NCBI RefSeq assembly: GCF_007097485.1
Contig: NZ_VKDE01000002.1
Coordinates: 62,001 to 126,000, forward strand
Direction of reading: 5' to 3'
DNA from: Carboxylicivirga sp. M1479
GTDB lineage: Bacteria; Bacteroidota; Bacteroidia; Bacteroidales; Marinilabiliaceae
DNA length: 64,000 nt
In this document: positions 17,383-25,815 of the stretch, in pieces
Layout of the letters: each line of letters begins with the position of its first letter
Numbering within the stretch: position 1 is the stretch's first letter
Program-made: the position numbers and the translations under genes
The notes under the pieces: model-generated
The model's input: only the letters and a program-made list of their open reading frames with translations
Told to the model about the DNA's origin: nothing
The model's database searches: none

Positions 17383-17420
17383 AGAAAAAAAAGCGACAGA
17401 GATGAATCCCTGCCGCTTTT
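17383..17420 (-). terminator. Terminator after the beta-helix lipoprotein
   Basis: AAAAGCG-A-CAG (17389-17399) pairs with CTG-C-CGCTTTT (17410-17420) with one mismatch. On the minus strand the stem is followed by eight T residues. It is placed 64 bp after the stop codon at 17484. Confidence 0.75.
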
Positions 17421-17483
17421 ATGGTGTTTGGTTAGATATGCTTGAGTTGCTTGGTGCTACCACTCACCATTTAGCTCATTGTA

Positions 17484-18674
17484 TTAATTAGCAGGAAATG
17501 TATAGCCAGTCCAGCTAAATGCACTTGTGTCAGCACCTGTATTAGAGTCTGAAACAGTAACTGTTGCATCTGAAGTAATGGTGCCATCACCAGCTTCGTT
17601 TGATGTTTCGCGTGTTACCTCGTTACCTACATATGCAATGCCTTTGTAGGTACACTCAATAACTGTGTCATCGGTTGCTCCGCCTCTTTTATCTACTACA
17701 TCAACAAAATCTTTAACTTCTCCGTTGATGTTCCATACCAAGCAGTTTGTGATGTATGCTTTAGCGCCACGACGTACCTTAATAGCATCGTGCATAAATG
17801 TTTTATCGTCGGCTTTAGGTGCGTTAACCACAATTGATATGTTTTTAAGCGTGAAGTCCGATTGATCAACATGGTCAGGACCTTTACCATCCAGGTTACC
17901 ATCTGACTCAATGCCACGTGGGTCACCTTCATCGGTTAAGAATGGTGCTTCCCAAATGCCATAAGCATTATCAAGTGTTCCGGTCCATCCTTGGGTAATG
18001 TCAAACATGTCATCTTGTGAGTTAACAACAAGTAGGTTTTTAACGTTAACAGAACCGCCAAAAAACTCTACGCCGTCATCTGAACCTTCGGCAATGTATA
18101 CGTTTTCAATAACTGTTCCGCTACCAACACCATTAAGTGTTAGACCATTGTGTTCTGTATCTGCATCAACTTTAGCTCCAGTGTGAAAAAGTTTGACATA
18201 CATTAATTTACCCGAATTGTCGGCATTGTTGTCGCCACCATACTTAATGTTACCATCAATTTCGGTTGAGCCCCGGTTAGTACCAGAGGCGCCTGCACCT
18301 GATACTTTTGCTTTACCATTAATAATGATACCACCCCAATATCCAGCTTTAGGACTGGCGGCGCCAGACATGAATGTAACGGGCTTATCAGCTGTTCCTT
18401 CGGCCATTATTTTACCACCTGTTTCAACTAAAATGTATTTGTCAAAACCAATTTCGGCTTTTATCATTGTTCCGGCTGGTATTACTAATTCGCCTCCATC
18501 TTTAATGTTTAATGCACCTGTTAAAGTGTATTCAACGCTTGGGTCGAGTTCTTTTAATCCTGTAATATCTCCTTTTAAAACGTTTTCATCTTGATCGGTC
18601 TTTTTGTCATCATCATCGTTGCATGAAGCAAGTAGTGCAGAGAAAATGGCTAAGGCAAAAAATAACTTTTTCAT
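17484..18674 (-). CDS. Beta-helix surface lipoprotein of unknown function, partner of TonB receptor
   Basis: A 396-residue lipoprotein: signal with lipobox LLASC, then an acidic NDDDDKKTDQDENV tether typical of surface-exported lipoproteins. The body repeats short strands with Gly/Asn turns, for example GGELVIPAGTMIKAE, GTADKPVTFMSG, GYWGGIIINGKA, NGLTLNGVGSGTVIENVYI and DGVEFFGGSVNVKNLLVVNS, which indicates a right-handed parallel beta-helix. No catalytic signature is clear. It lies 160 bp downstream of the TonB receptor gene and has its own Pho-box-like repeat (18786) and -7 element (18737). I infer a substrate-binding or processing partner of the receptor, probably tied to phosphate starvation. 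Confidence 0.75.
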   Translation of the reverse strand: MKKLFFALAIFSALLASCNDDDDKKTDQDENVLKGDITGLKELDPSVEYTLTGALNIKDGGELVIPAGTMIKAEIGFDKYILVETGGKIMAEGTADKPVTFMSGAASPKAGYWGGIIINGKAKVSGAGASGTNRGSTEIDGNIKYGGDNNADNSGKLMYVKLFHTGAKVDADTEHNGLTLNGVGSGTVIENVYIAEGSDDGVEFFGGSVNVKNLLVVNSQDDMFDITQGWTGTLDNAYGIWEAPFLTDEGDPRGIESDGNLDGKGPDHVDQSDFTLKNISIVVNAPKADDKTFMHDAIKVRRGAKAYITNCLVWNINGEVKDFVDVVDKRGGATDDTVIECTYKGIAYVGNEVTRETSNEAGDGTITSDATVTVSDSNTGADTSAFSWTGYTFPAN

Positions 18675-18736
18675 TGTTTAAATTTTAGCTTATTGTTTGT
18701 AATCAATTTGTTTCAATTATTATTAATTCTTTATCA

Positions 18737-18744
18737 CAAATGTA
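18737..18744 (-). promoter_or_regulatory. -7 promoter element TACATTTG of the beta-helix lipoprotein
   Basis: Perfect Bacteroidota TAnnTTTG on the minus strand, 62 bp before the ATG. No TTTG is found 19-21 bp upstream, so the -33 element is missing; a Pho-box-like repeat lies 41 bp further upstream. Confidence 0.55.
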
Positions 18745-18785
18745 TGTGATTGATGCATGCTTAAGCTTTACTATGAGTTACCAGA

Positions 18786-18803
18786 TTGTTAGGTAATTGT
18801 TAA
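18786..18803 (-). promoter_or_regulatory. Pho-box-like direct repeat 1
   Basis: On the minus strand: TTAACAA, 4 bp (TTAC), CTAACAA, an 11-bp period. It lies in the 160-bp gap between the receptor stop and the lipoprotein start. The shape matches PhoP boxes of Bacillus subtilis (TTAACA-like hexamers every 11 bp). Confidence 0.5.
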
Positions 18804-18834
18804 GCTCTTTTTGTTGTTATAGCCGTTAATTAGC

Positions 18835-21621
18835 TTAGAAAGTATAGCTGAAGCCAATGCTAATATTCATTCCTTTTTCAAAATCTAAAAGAGTAACTTC
18901 CGCTTGGTCTTGCCCATCAATAATTGGCTTTTGTGTTAGCTGATATTTAGGATTAAGCAGGTTTTGAGCTTTAAATTTTATGGTCATGTGTTGGTTGAGT
19001 TTGGCGCTCGATACAAAATCCATTGTAGGCACGGCACTTTCCATAATTGGGTTAAAACCATCGCGACCAATGGTAAAAACTTTTTGGCTTGTATAGTTAA
19101 AAACCAAGGCGTTTGAAAATGCTTTATTGCCCGTTTTAAGGGTGTGTGTTAGGTCGATATTAGCGATGATGGGTGCTGCCCCTTCTAACTGTGATGTTGA
19201 ATGTGTAAAGGTGCCTGATATGGCATCTGAATCAGGATTATCAAAATCAATGTTTGAATAGATATAAGAGCCATTGAGTCCAAAACTAAGTTTGTTTATT
19301 CCGTTGGCATCAACGCCATAAGGCTGATTGAAGATATTTTTTCTTAGCTCTAGCTCAAGACCAGCGACTGTGGCAAAGTCAGCCACATTTTCGTAGGTTA
19401 AAACACCTGCTGAGTTATTGGCATTAATCCGTGAAATGGGTTGATTAATGCGTTTGTAAAATGTATTAACACTTAATAGCTCTCCTGCCGATAAGTAGTT
19501 ATCCCATTTCAGGTCCAGGTTATAGTTTTCAGATGGCTGCAGGTCTTTGTTTCCCTGGCTTGTGTAACTAAGGTTATTGTATCTAAACGGACTAATCTCT
19601 TTGCTTTGTGGTAAAGTGTATGTTTTACTAAGTCCTAAACGCAGCGCATTTTTGTCGTTGAGGTCGTATTTTGTATTGAAACTTGGTAGTATAAAGAATT
19701 CGTTGATATTCGATTCTTCAGGTGTGTTGGATTGGTACTTGTTATAGGTTACATCCATGTTAACCTGGTCGAATCTTAAACCGGCATTGAGTATAAAGCG
19801 TGGGCTGATTTCAATTGTCGCATCAGCAAAGCCTCCATGTATTTGGCGTGCTACGCTGTAACTTTGATCTGAGTATAATACTCTGAAATCGCCACCATTG
19901 CCATCGCCAATATTCATATTTTCCTGATTGAAGAAATCATCCAACACAATGTTAGGAGGGTAAAATTCACCATCACTACTGGCACGCATGTCGTATTCAA
20001 CCGACTCAAAATCGTGGTTAACAAATCGACCAGTATAACCTATACTCAATAAGGAGTTGCTATCCTCTTCATCACTTAATTTATAATCGGCACTGACTTT
20101 TACGTTCATATCTCCTTCGTTTAGGTCGGAGAAGAAACGTTGCTGTTTACCGTTTCCACCTTGCAAACCATAATGACCATCGCTACGTTTCTCAAGGTTA
20201 TTAATTCTTCTGTCGGGCTCCTTACCTAGCACAAGGTTGTACGAGGCGGCAGCGTTGATATCTAATTTGTCGTTTACAAACCAGTTGCTTGTAATTTGGT
20301 TGATGTATAATGCGTTGTCGTTCAGTTGCTGACGTCGCATCATACCTTCTTGTCCTACTCCCGCTTCATAGTCACTATTTGTACCATAAAAGTCGCCAAC
20401 ATATTGGTTGGTGGTGTGCAGGTACATAAAGTTATAGGCTATGGTGCTTTTGTTAGTTGTTGTGTAGTCGGCATTGGCCATTACTAAATGGCTGGTGTTT
20501 TGAGTGTACTTATCTCCTACTTGATTCTGATCAATAGTTCCGTCTGTAGTAATTCTTCTAACTGCTGCCTCGGAATAGGCGTAGTCGTTACTATAGCTGC
20601 CGACTGCAAATAATGATAGGGTATTTTGCTTATCGCCCAAATAGAATTTTTTACCACCTGATAAACCAAAGTTACCATTGACTTGTGTATTGCGTGATGA
20701 TGGATCCAGGCTATAGGTGAAGTTGTAATTATCTATTTGGTTAAACTGTGCACCTGGTAATGGTGTTGTGGGGGGTGTTGGTAAGTTGGTCGATTGGGTA
20801 TAACCGAAAGCATTAACTCCATCGGCCTGTAGAAACTCGCGATTGAATGTTTGTGTATTAACACCCAGGCCCAGGTCAACTGTAAATTCACTGTCTTTAT
20901 ATAATTCTTTGGAGTTGATGTCGATTACAGCACCACCTACATCGCCGTAGTTGGCTGCGTTAAAAACTTTATTCACGCCAACAGATTGAATAATGTCTGT
21001 GGAGAAAAAATCCAAAGATATGTTCTTGTATTCAGGATCTTCTGATGGTATTGGCAAACCGTTGTAGGTAGTGGCGTTGTATCTGTCGCCCAGACCACGT
21101 ACAAATACGTTTTTAACACCTTCTTGCTTTGATATACCCGATACTTTTGAAACAGCTCCTTGTGCATCACTTACTCCTTTGCGCGATAGCTCCTGTGCTC
21201 CTACTGCCTGTGTGGCAACAACGGCTTTCTTCTGTTCAAGCATTAGAAGGTTCTCCGACTCGCGGTTGGCCTTCGCTACAACTTTTACCTCGGCCAAATC
21301 AAGCAATGATTCTCCCATTAAAAAGTTCAGGCTAGTTTCTTCACCATCTTTTATTACAATGCCTTCTTTAACCTGAGCTTCGTACGAAATGTACTGACAA
21401 CGAATGGTGTAAACACCTGGCTCCATTGCTGGCATTATATAATTACCAGTAAAGTTGGTGGTTGTACCTGTTGTGGTGCCTTCGATAATAACAGCTGCTC
21501 CAATTAGTTCTTCTCCTGTTTTGCTATCTGTTATTTTCCCTTTCAATATCCCTGTTTGTGCAAATCCCTGTGTAAGACTCACAAGACATAGAATAACAAT
21601 TCCAAAAACTTGTCTTTTCAT
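18835..21621 (-). CDS. TonB-dependent outer-membrane receptor
   Basis: A 928-residue receptor. Signal peptide ends GFAQ, then a carboxypeptidase regulatory-like domain (about 25-110: GILKGKITDSKTGEELIGAA), a plug (about 130-240: VFVRGLGDRYNATTYNGLPI, DVGGAVIDI) and a 22-strand-type barrel ending SIGFSYTF with terminal Phe. There is no SusD partner, so it is not a canonical polysaccharide-utilisation pair. The lipoprotein downstream is its likely partner. Two Pho-box-like arrays lie upstream, and the next gene on the same strand upstream is a phosphate transporter, so the ligand may be a phosphorus compound; this is inference. Adhesive iron-siderophore use is the main alternative. Confidence 0.93.
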   Translation of the reverse strand: MKRQVFGIVILCLVSLTQGFAQTGILKGKITDSKTGEELIGAAVIIEGTTTGTTTNFTGNYIMPAMEPGVYTIRCQYISYEAQVKEGIVIKDGEETSLNFLMGESLLDLAEVKVVAKANRESENLLMLEQKKAVVATQAVGAQELSRKGVSDAQGAVSKVSGISKQEGVKNVFVRGLGDRYNATTYNGLPIPSEDPEYKNISLDFFSTDIIQSVGVNKVFNAANYGDVGGAVIDINSKELYKDSEFTVDLGLGVNTQTFNREFLQADGVNAFGYTQSTNLPTPPTTPLPGAQFNQIDNYNFTYSLDPSSRNTQVNGNFGLSGGKKFYLGDKQNTLSLFAVGSYSNDYAYSEAAVRRITTDGTIDQNQVGDKYTQNTSHLVMANADYTTTNKSTIAYNFMYLHTTNQYVGDFYGTNSDYEAGVGQEGMMRRQQLNDNALYINQITSNWFVNDKLDINAAASYNLVLGKEPDRRINNLEKRSDGHYGLQGGNGKQQRFFSDLNEGDMNVKVSADYKLSDEEDSNSLLSIGYTGRFVNHDFESVEYDMRASSDGEFYPPNIVLDDFFNQENMNIGDGNGGDFRVLYSDQSYSVARQIHGGFADATIEISPRFILNAGLRFDQVNMDVTYNKYQSNTPEESNINEFFILPSFNTKYDLNDKNALRLGLSKTYTLPQSKEISPFRYNNLSYTSQGNKDLQPSENYNLDLKWDNYLSAGELLSVNTFYKRINQPISRINANNSAGVLTYENVADFATVAGLELELRKNIFNQPYGVDANGINKLSFGLNGSYIYSNIDFDNPDSDAISGTFTHSTSQLEGAAPIIANIDLTHTLKTGNKAFSNALVFNYTSQKVFTIGRDGFNPIMESAVPTMDFVSSAKLNQHMTIKFKAQNLLNPKYQLTQKPIIDGQDQAEVTLLDFEKGMNISIGFSYTF

Positions 21622-21755
21622 CCGTTTAATTGTTTATTTTTTGTGGTCGGATGGAACTTTCTGTGATTTAAAATTTTGATACTGTTATGAGTTTATCGCT
21701 ATTAAAATCGCAGACGTTTCATTTTTCCCTCTCAATAATTCAAATATTTCGTGAG

Positions 21756-21763
21756 CAAATGTA
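21756..21763 (-). promoter_or_regulatory. -7 promoter element TACATTTG of the TonB receptor
   Basis: Perfect TAnnTTTG on the minus strand, 134 bp before the receptor ATG; no TTTG at -33. Pho-box-like array 2 begins 30 bp upstream of it. Confidence 0.55.
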
Positions 21764-21793
21764 TAGCAAGGTCGGGCGATGGCTGATAAGAGA

Positions 21794-21822
21794 TAATTAA
21801 TAGAACTTTAAATATATGTTAA
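21794..21822 (-). promoter_or_regulatory. Pho-box-like direct repeat 2 (three half-sites)
   Basis: Minus strand: TTAACAT (21822-21816), TTAAAGT (21811-21805) and TTAATTA (21800-21794), each separated by 4 bp, so an 11-bp period holds through three units. Oriented toward the receptor gene. Confidence 0.5.
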
Positions 21823-21904
21823 GCCAAAGGAGTGTGTAACTTGCAGATGTACAGGGTGTAGTGTTTTCTTTTGGAAAATGAAGGCGCAATTAGAAGAGGT
21901 GTAG

Positions 21905-21933
21905 TTAATACTCCTTTAACAAGGACTTAACAT
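21905..21933 (+). promoter_or_regulatory. Pho-box-like direct repeat 3 (three half-sites)
   Basis: Plus strand: TTAATAC (21905-21911), TTAACAA (21916-21922) and TTAACAT (21927-21933), each with a 4-bp spacer. It is in the 521-bp gap between the pit stop and the receptor start, about 83 bp farther from the receptor gene than array 2 and in opposite orientation. The rest of this gap shows no gene. Confidence 0.5.
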
Positions 21934-22142
21934 TACGCCTATTTTGTGCTAAATAGAGAAATTATTCCCTAAAGATTGCTGCTAAAAAAGGCTTAAAATC
22001 AATACTATTATCAAAACTTAATATTGACAATTAGTGATGCCAGGTAAGAATAAATACAAATGACTCAACAAGCACATAGAAACAACCTCAGGTTAAATGC
22101 TTGAAGTTTTAACTCGAAAAGGAACCAGGTGTCAAATGGTGT

Positions 22143-24425
22143 TTAATTATTCGATCGATAAGAACTTACAAAATCTCGGTGTGCCTTTATTAGATTGATG
22201 GAGTATAATAGTACGTTTTTAGTTTCAGCCAATACATCCATAAATAAAATGCTGACACGTGTGCGTCCTTCGCCTTTTTGAATGCGTTTAATCTGATTGC
22301 GGCGCAGAGTATCCTGAAAACTCAGTAGAAAGTTCTGCTTACTTACCATCTCATTAACCAATTCAAATTTTTGTTCTTTTTCGATGTGTATAATGTGGTT
22401 AAAGTAACCCGATACCTCGTCCAGTAGCTCTTGTAAGTCCTTTCGCTGAGAGTCGGTCATGCCTTTGTGTTGGTTTTCGATGTGCTGGTATAATGGCTGA
22501 GCGATATTACTCAGGCATCCCACAAGTTCAGTAAGGTAATCAAAGGCCTGCACAAAATACTGTCCCGAATCAATACCTTCTTCCGTTACTTTGGCATAGG
22601 CATAGAAAAACTTTGACTTACTGCTGCGCGTGTATTTATCTAAGAGCTGTGCTTTGTTATACGCCTCGTGTAATTGCCTTATGTCTTCTTCAATAAAGCC
22701 TTGCACGCTCAGGTAAAATACCTTGGAAGCCTCTTGTAAATGAAGACGAATTTGCTCGCCACCTGATTCCATCAAATGATCGAGGTTATTATCTTCTTCA
22801 TCTTGAAAATCCTCTTTCAATAATTGCTTCTCGTTTTGTTTTGATCGATGGTATTTGTGTGTTAAGTAAATGGTAGCACCACTTATGACTGCTAAAATAA
22901 TGGTAGCAATCCATTCGCCATACCAAATAAGATAGGTAAAAATGAAAGCGCCAATAAAAGCCAGGCAGGCTGTAAAAAACCATCCACCTAAAATAGATAG
23001 AACGCCCGATACACGGTAAACAGCACTTTCTCGCCCCCAGGCTTGATCTGCCAGAGAAGTACCCATTGCCACCATAAATACAACAAAGGTTGTTGACAGT
23101 GGAAACTGCATATAGGTTCCGAGGGATATAAGAATGCTGGCAACTACCAGGTTGACTGATGCTCGAACAGTATCGAAATAGATGACGCCGTCTTCGGTTC
23201 GCGTTTCTGCTGTTTCGGTTTTTTTGTAGCGCGAGTCGAAAAATGACACCACCTTTTTGGGCATCAGGCCTAAAACGATGCCGTGTAAATGTAGAAAGTT
23301 ACGCACTATGACCCGAGATAAGTGGGAGGGCTCAAATCGCTCGTATCCTGCCGATTGCCTGCCAAGGTATACTTCTGTTTCGGTTACACCGCGTAGCTTT
23401 TTTGATTTGAACAGGGTAATGGTCATAATGAGTGCCGATAGGGCAAAAATGACCGTGTAGGTGTAATCATTAAAAATATCTTTGCGCACCACATCATCAT
23501 TGATAAAAGCCATTGGAAAATCGGCTGGACTGCTGTGTCCTGAGGCAACAAATACTTTAAAGCTTTCAATGGCCGACAAAGGTATCCCAATAAAGTTGAC
23601 CAGGTCATTGGCCGCAAATGACATGGCCAGGGCAAAGGTGCCAAAAAGCACTACAATACGCGGTATATCAACATTAAACGATAGACTCAAAAACAAAAAT
23701 AGAAAGGTAGAAAGGGCAAACACCCCAAAAAGGATTTCAGCCTGATAGTTTAAGACTGTTTCGTACCAAGGGTAACTGTCAAACAAGCCATGGTTTCCTA
23801 ATCCTTTTTTAAAGATCATGAATAAAATGGTGGCAATGGCTAATCCTCCCACCAATGAGAAGAGGTATTTAAACTTTTTATGGTAGTTAAAGCTGAAAAT
23901 GATTCTTGTGAAAAATTGAACCAAAATACCAACAATAAAAGCCAGGAATATGGATAATAAGATACCTGCTAAAATTACAAATGCCCTATCTGTATTTATT
24001 AATTGCTCCACTTCAATGCCATCCATTCGGGCTTCGCGATTCTTTAAAATGGATAAAGCCATGGCTCCTCCCAATAGCTCAAATACCACTGCAATAGTTG
24101 TTGAAGTCGGAAAACCAAGGGTGTTAAAACCATCGATTAGCATTATGTCTACCAACATTACGGCCACAAAAACAATAATAAGCTCTGTAAAGGCAAAGCT
24201 TGATGGATAAATAACTCCTTTACGAGCTACTTCCATCATATTGGCCGATAACAGTGATCCGATGAGCAAGCCTAATGCTGCCACCCAGTATACTAATTTA
24301 CGTCGAGCAGCTCGCGAACCAATGGCTGCATTCAAAAAATTAACAGCATCGTTAGAAACGCCTATTACCAGATCTACAACAGCCAATAAGCCTAAAAGAA
24401 TAACTGCAATCCAAATAAATGTCAT
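22143..24425 (-). CDS. pit: PiT-family inorganic phosphate transporter with C-terminal PhoU-like domain
   Basis: A 760-residue inner-membrane phosphate permease. The N-terminal PiT repeat has GVSNDAVNFLNAAIGSRAAR, and the second repeat SFAANDLVNFIGIPLSAIES, the two inverted GxxNDxxN phosphate-binding motifs, with about ten to twelve membrane helices up to residue 510. The last 220 residues are helical and soluble (HLQEASKVFYLSVQGFIEED, HIIHIEKEQKFELVNEM), resembling PhoU/DUF47 proteins that are separate in many bacteria. Fused forms of about 750 residues are usual in Bacteroidota. It is divergent from the histidine kinase, sharing a Pho-box-like site. Confidence 0.95.
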   Translation of the reverse strand: MTFIWIAVILLGLLAVVDLVIGVSNDAVNFLNAAIGSRAARRKLVYWVAALGLLIGSLLSANMMEVARKGVIYPSSFAFTELIIVFVAVMLVDIMLIDGFNTLGFPTSTTIAVVFELLGGAMALSILKNREARMDGIEVEQLINTDRAFVILAGILLSIFLAFIVGILVQFFTRIIFSFNYHKKFKYLFSLVGGLAIATILFMIFKKGLGNHGLFDSYPWYETVLNYQAEILFGVFALSTFLFLFLSLSFNVDIPRIVVLFGTFALAMSFAANDLVNFIGIPLSAIESFKVFVASGHSSPADFPMAFINDDVVRKDIFNDYTYTVIFALSALIMTITLFKSKKLRGVTETEVYLGRQSAGYERFEPSHLSRVIVRNFLHLHGIVLGLMPKKVVSFFDSRYKKTETAETRTEDGVIYFDTVRASVNLVVASILISLGTYMQFPLSTTFVVFMVAMGTSLADQAWGRESAVYRVSGVLSILGGWFFTACLAFIGAFIFTYLIWYGEWIATIILAVISGATIYLTHKYHRSKQNEKQLLKEDFQDEEDNNLDHLMESGGEQIRLHLQEASKVFYLSVQGFIEEDIRQLHEAYNKAQLLDKYTRSSKSKFFYAYAKVTEEGIDSGQYFVQAFDYLTELVGCLSNIAQPLYQHIENQHKGMTDSQRKDLQELLDEVSGYFNHIIHIEKEQKFELVNEMVSKQNFLLSFQDTLRRNQIKRIQKGEGRTRVSILFMDVLAETKNVLLYSINLIKAHRDFVSSYRSNN

Positions 24426-24525
24426 AATACACTATTGTTAATTTCCAAAGATAGGCCGATGCGCAATGCATAAACTCAAAGCGAATATTAAGTTTATGTT
24501 ATCTTCATGGATGAGCGCACTTATG

Positions 24526-24533
24526 CAAATGTA
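24526..24533 (-). promoter_or_regulatory. -7 promoter element TACATTTG of pit
   Basis: Perfect TAnnTTTG on the minus strand, 100 bp before the pit ATG. The -33 position has only a GAAA/TTTC near-match. The Pho-box-like repeat 4 lies 31 bp upstream. Confidence 0.55.
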
Positions 24534-24564
24534 TCTAATATCAGTAATGTAACGAAATAAGTGC

Positions 24565-24582
24565 TTAACATTGTTTTAACAT
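24565..24582 (+). promoter_or_regulatory. Pho-box-like direct repeat 4 (two identical half-sites)
   Basis: TTAACAT, 4 bp (TGTT), TTAACAT: two identical heptamers with an 11-bp period in the divergent pit / histidine kinase promoter region. This is the best-matching site in the window. Confidence 0.6.
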
Positions 24583-24625
24583 GCCTATTTGTATAATCAG
24601 GTAGTCGATAAGGCAATAATTCGTA

Positions 24626-24633
24626 TAACTTTG
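24626..24633 (+). promoter_or_regulatory. -7 promoter element TAACTTTG of the histidine kinase
   Basis: Perfect TAnnTTTG, 62 bp before the kinase ATG and 43 bp after Pho-box-like repeat 4. No TTTG at -33. Confidence 0.5.
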
Positions 24634-24695
24634 TTGGTAAGCGAACGAATAAAAAATTGATTTAAACATCACTTTCATCATCGATATATTATAAA

Positions 24696-25736
24696 ATGGA
24701 ACAAATAAAGTCTATTGAACCACAGAAAATTGCAGGATACATTGCCTTGGGATTTTTAATTCTGGCTTTTGTGTTTTTTGGTGTGAATTATTTTAGTCAT
24801 AATCTTTTTTATAGCATGACTATTTCTGTGCCTTTGTTTTTTGCTGTTTCTTTTGCCATGGTGCGGTATTTTATTAATTCTTTTATTCATGCCAGAATCA
24901 ATCCTTTGTACCAAACGCTTTATGGTCCTAATCATGATAAAGCAGAACTTGATACTTCTTCCGATGATATACTGCAGAATGTGAATCAGGAAATGGTTAG
25001 CTGGATGCACGACCGAACGCAAGAGATACAAGAATTAAAGCAAATGGAAAAGTATCGAAAGGAATTTCTTGGCAATGTATCGCATGAGCTTAAAACACCC
25101 ATTTTTAATATTCAAGGATACATTTTAACTCTTTTAGATGGAGGTATAGATGATCCGAACATTAATATGCGCTACCTCACGCGTACCGAAAAGAGTATTG
25201 ATCGCATGATATCCATTATTGAAGATTTGGAATCTATTTCCAAGCTAGAGGCTGGCGAACTAGAGTTGTACCCTGAGGTATTTAATTTAAACCAACTGGT
25301 AGATGATGTGTTTGAACTACAGGAAATAAGAGCGAGTGAAAAGAAAATTACCTTGCAATATGGCGAGGGTGTAGAGTTAGCATCAGCTGTAAAGGCAGAT
25401 AAGCAACGCATGTTTCAGGTGCTTAGTAATTTGGTTGTTAATTCCATTAATTACGGTAAAAAAGGTGGTTCAACCGAAGTTAGTTTTTTTGATATGAACA
25501 ATCGAATATTGGTAGAGGTGAAAGATACTGGAATTGGAATTTCGCAAGAGAATTTACCACGTATTTTTGAAAGGTTTTATAGGGCTGATAAAAGTCGTAG
25601 CCGCGAGCAGGGAGGTACAGGTCTTGGTTTAGCTATTGTAAAGCATTTGATTGAAGCTCATGGGCAGCGCATAAATGTTAGAAGCACAGTGGGGCAGGGT
25701 ACTGTTTTTTCATTCACACTTGAAAAGCCGGCTTAA
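24696..25736 (+). CDS. PhoR-like sensor histidine kinase
   Basis: A 346-residue membrane kinase. Two membrane helices lie at about 14-33 and 38-58 with almost no periplasmic loop, as in PhoR-type kinases that sense through the transporter rather than a ligand. HisKA follows with FLGNVSHELKTPIF (His130), then N box (VLSNLVVNSINYG), G1 (DTGIGIS), F box (IFERFYRADKSRSREQGGTG) and G2 (GLGLAIVKHLIE). All catalytic boxes are intact. No PAS domain is obvious. The response regulator starts 79 bp downstream, and the PiT transporter is divergent, so a role in phosphate response is inferred. Confidence 0.92.
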   Translation: MEQIKSIEPQKIAGYIALGFLILAFVFFGVNYFSHNLFYSMTISVPLFFAVSFAMVRYFINSFIHARINPLYQTLYGPNHDKAELDTSSDDILQNVNQEMVSWMHDRTQEIQELKQMEKYRKEFLGNVSHELKTPIFNIQGYILTLLDGGIDDPNINMRYLTRTEKSIDRMISIIEDLESISKLEAGELELYPEVFNLNQLVDDVFELQEIRASEKKITLQYGEGVELASAVKADKQRMFQVLSNLVVNSINYGKKGGSTEVSFFDMNNRILVEVKDTGIGISQENLPRIFERFYRADKSRSREQGGTGLGLAIVKHLIEAHGQRINVRSTVGQGTVFSFTLEKPA

Positions 25737-25815
25737 TATTAATTTAACCCAATCATAACCTATACGAAACTATTTGTTAAACTCATTACTTAATTTCGTA
25801 TTAAAACTTTATATA

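Noticed and set aside
25740-25760. Pho-box-like repeat before the response regulator (TTAATAT, TTAACCC)
   Set aside because: Spacing is 11 bp but the region is very AT-rich and the second half-site is poor; no promoter element fits.
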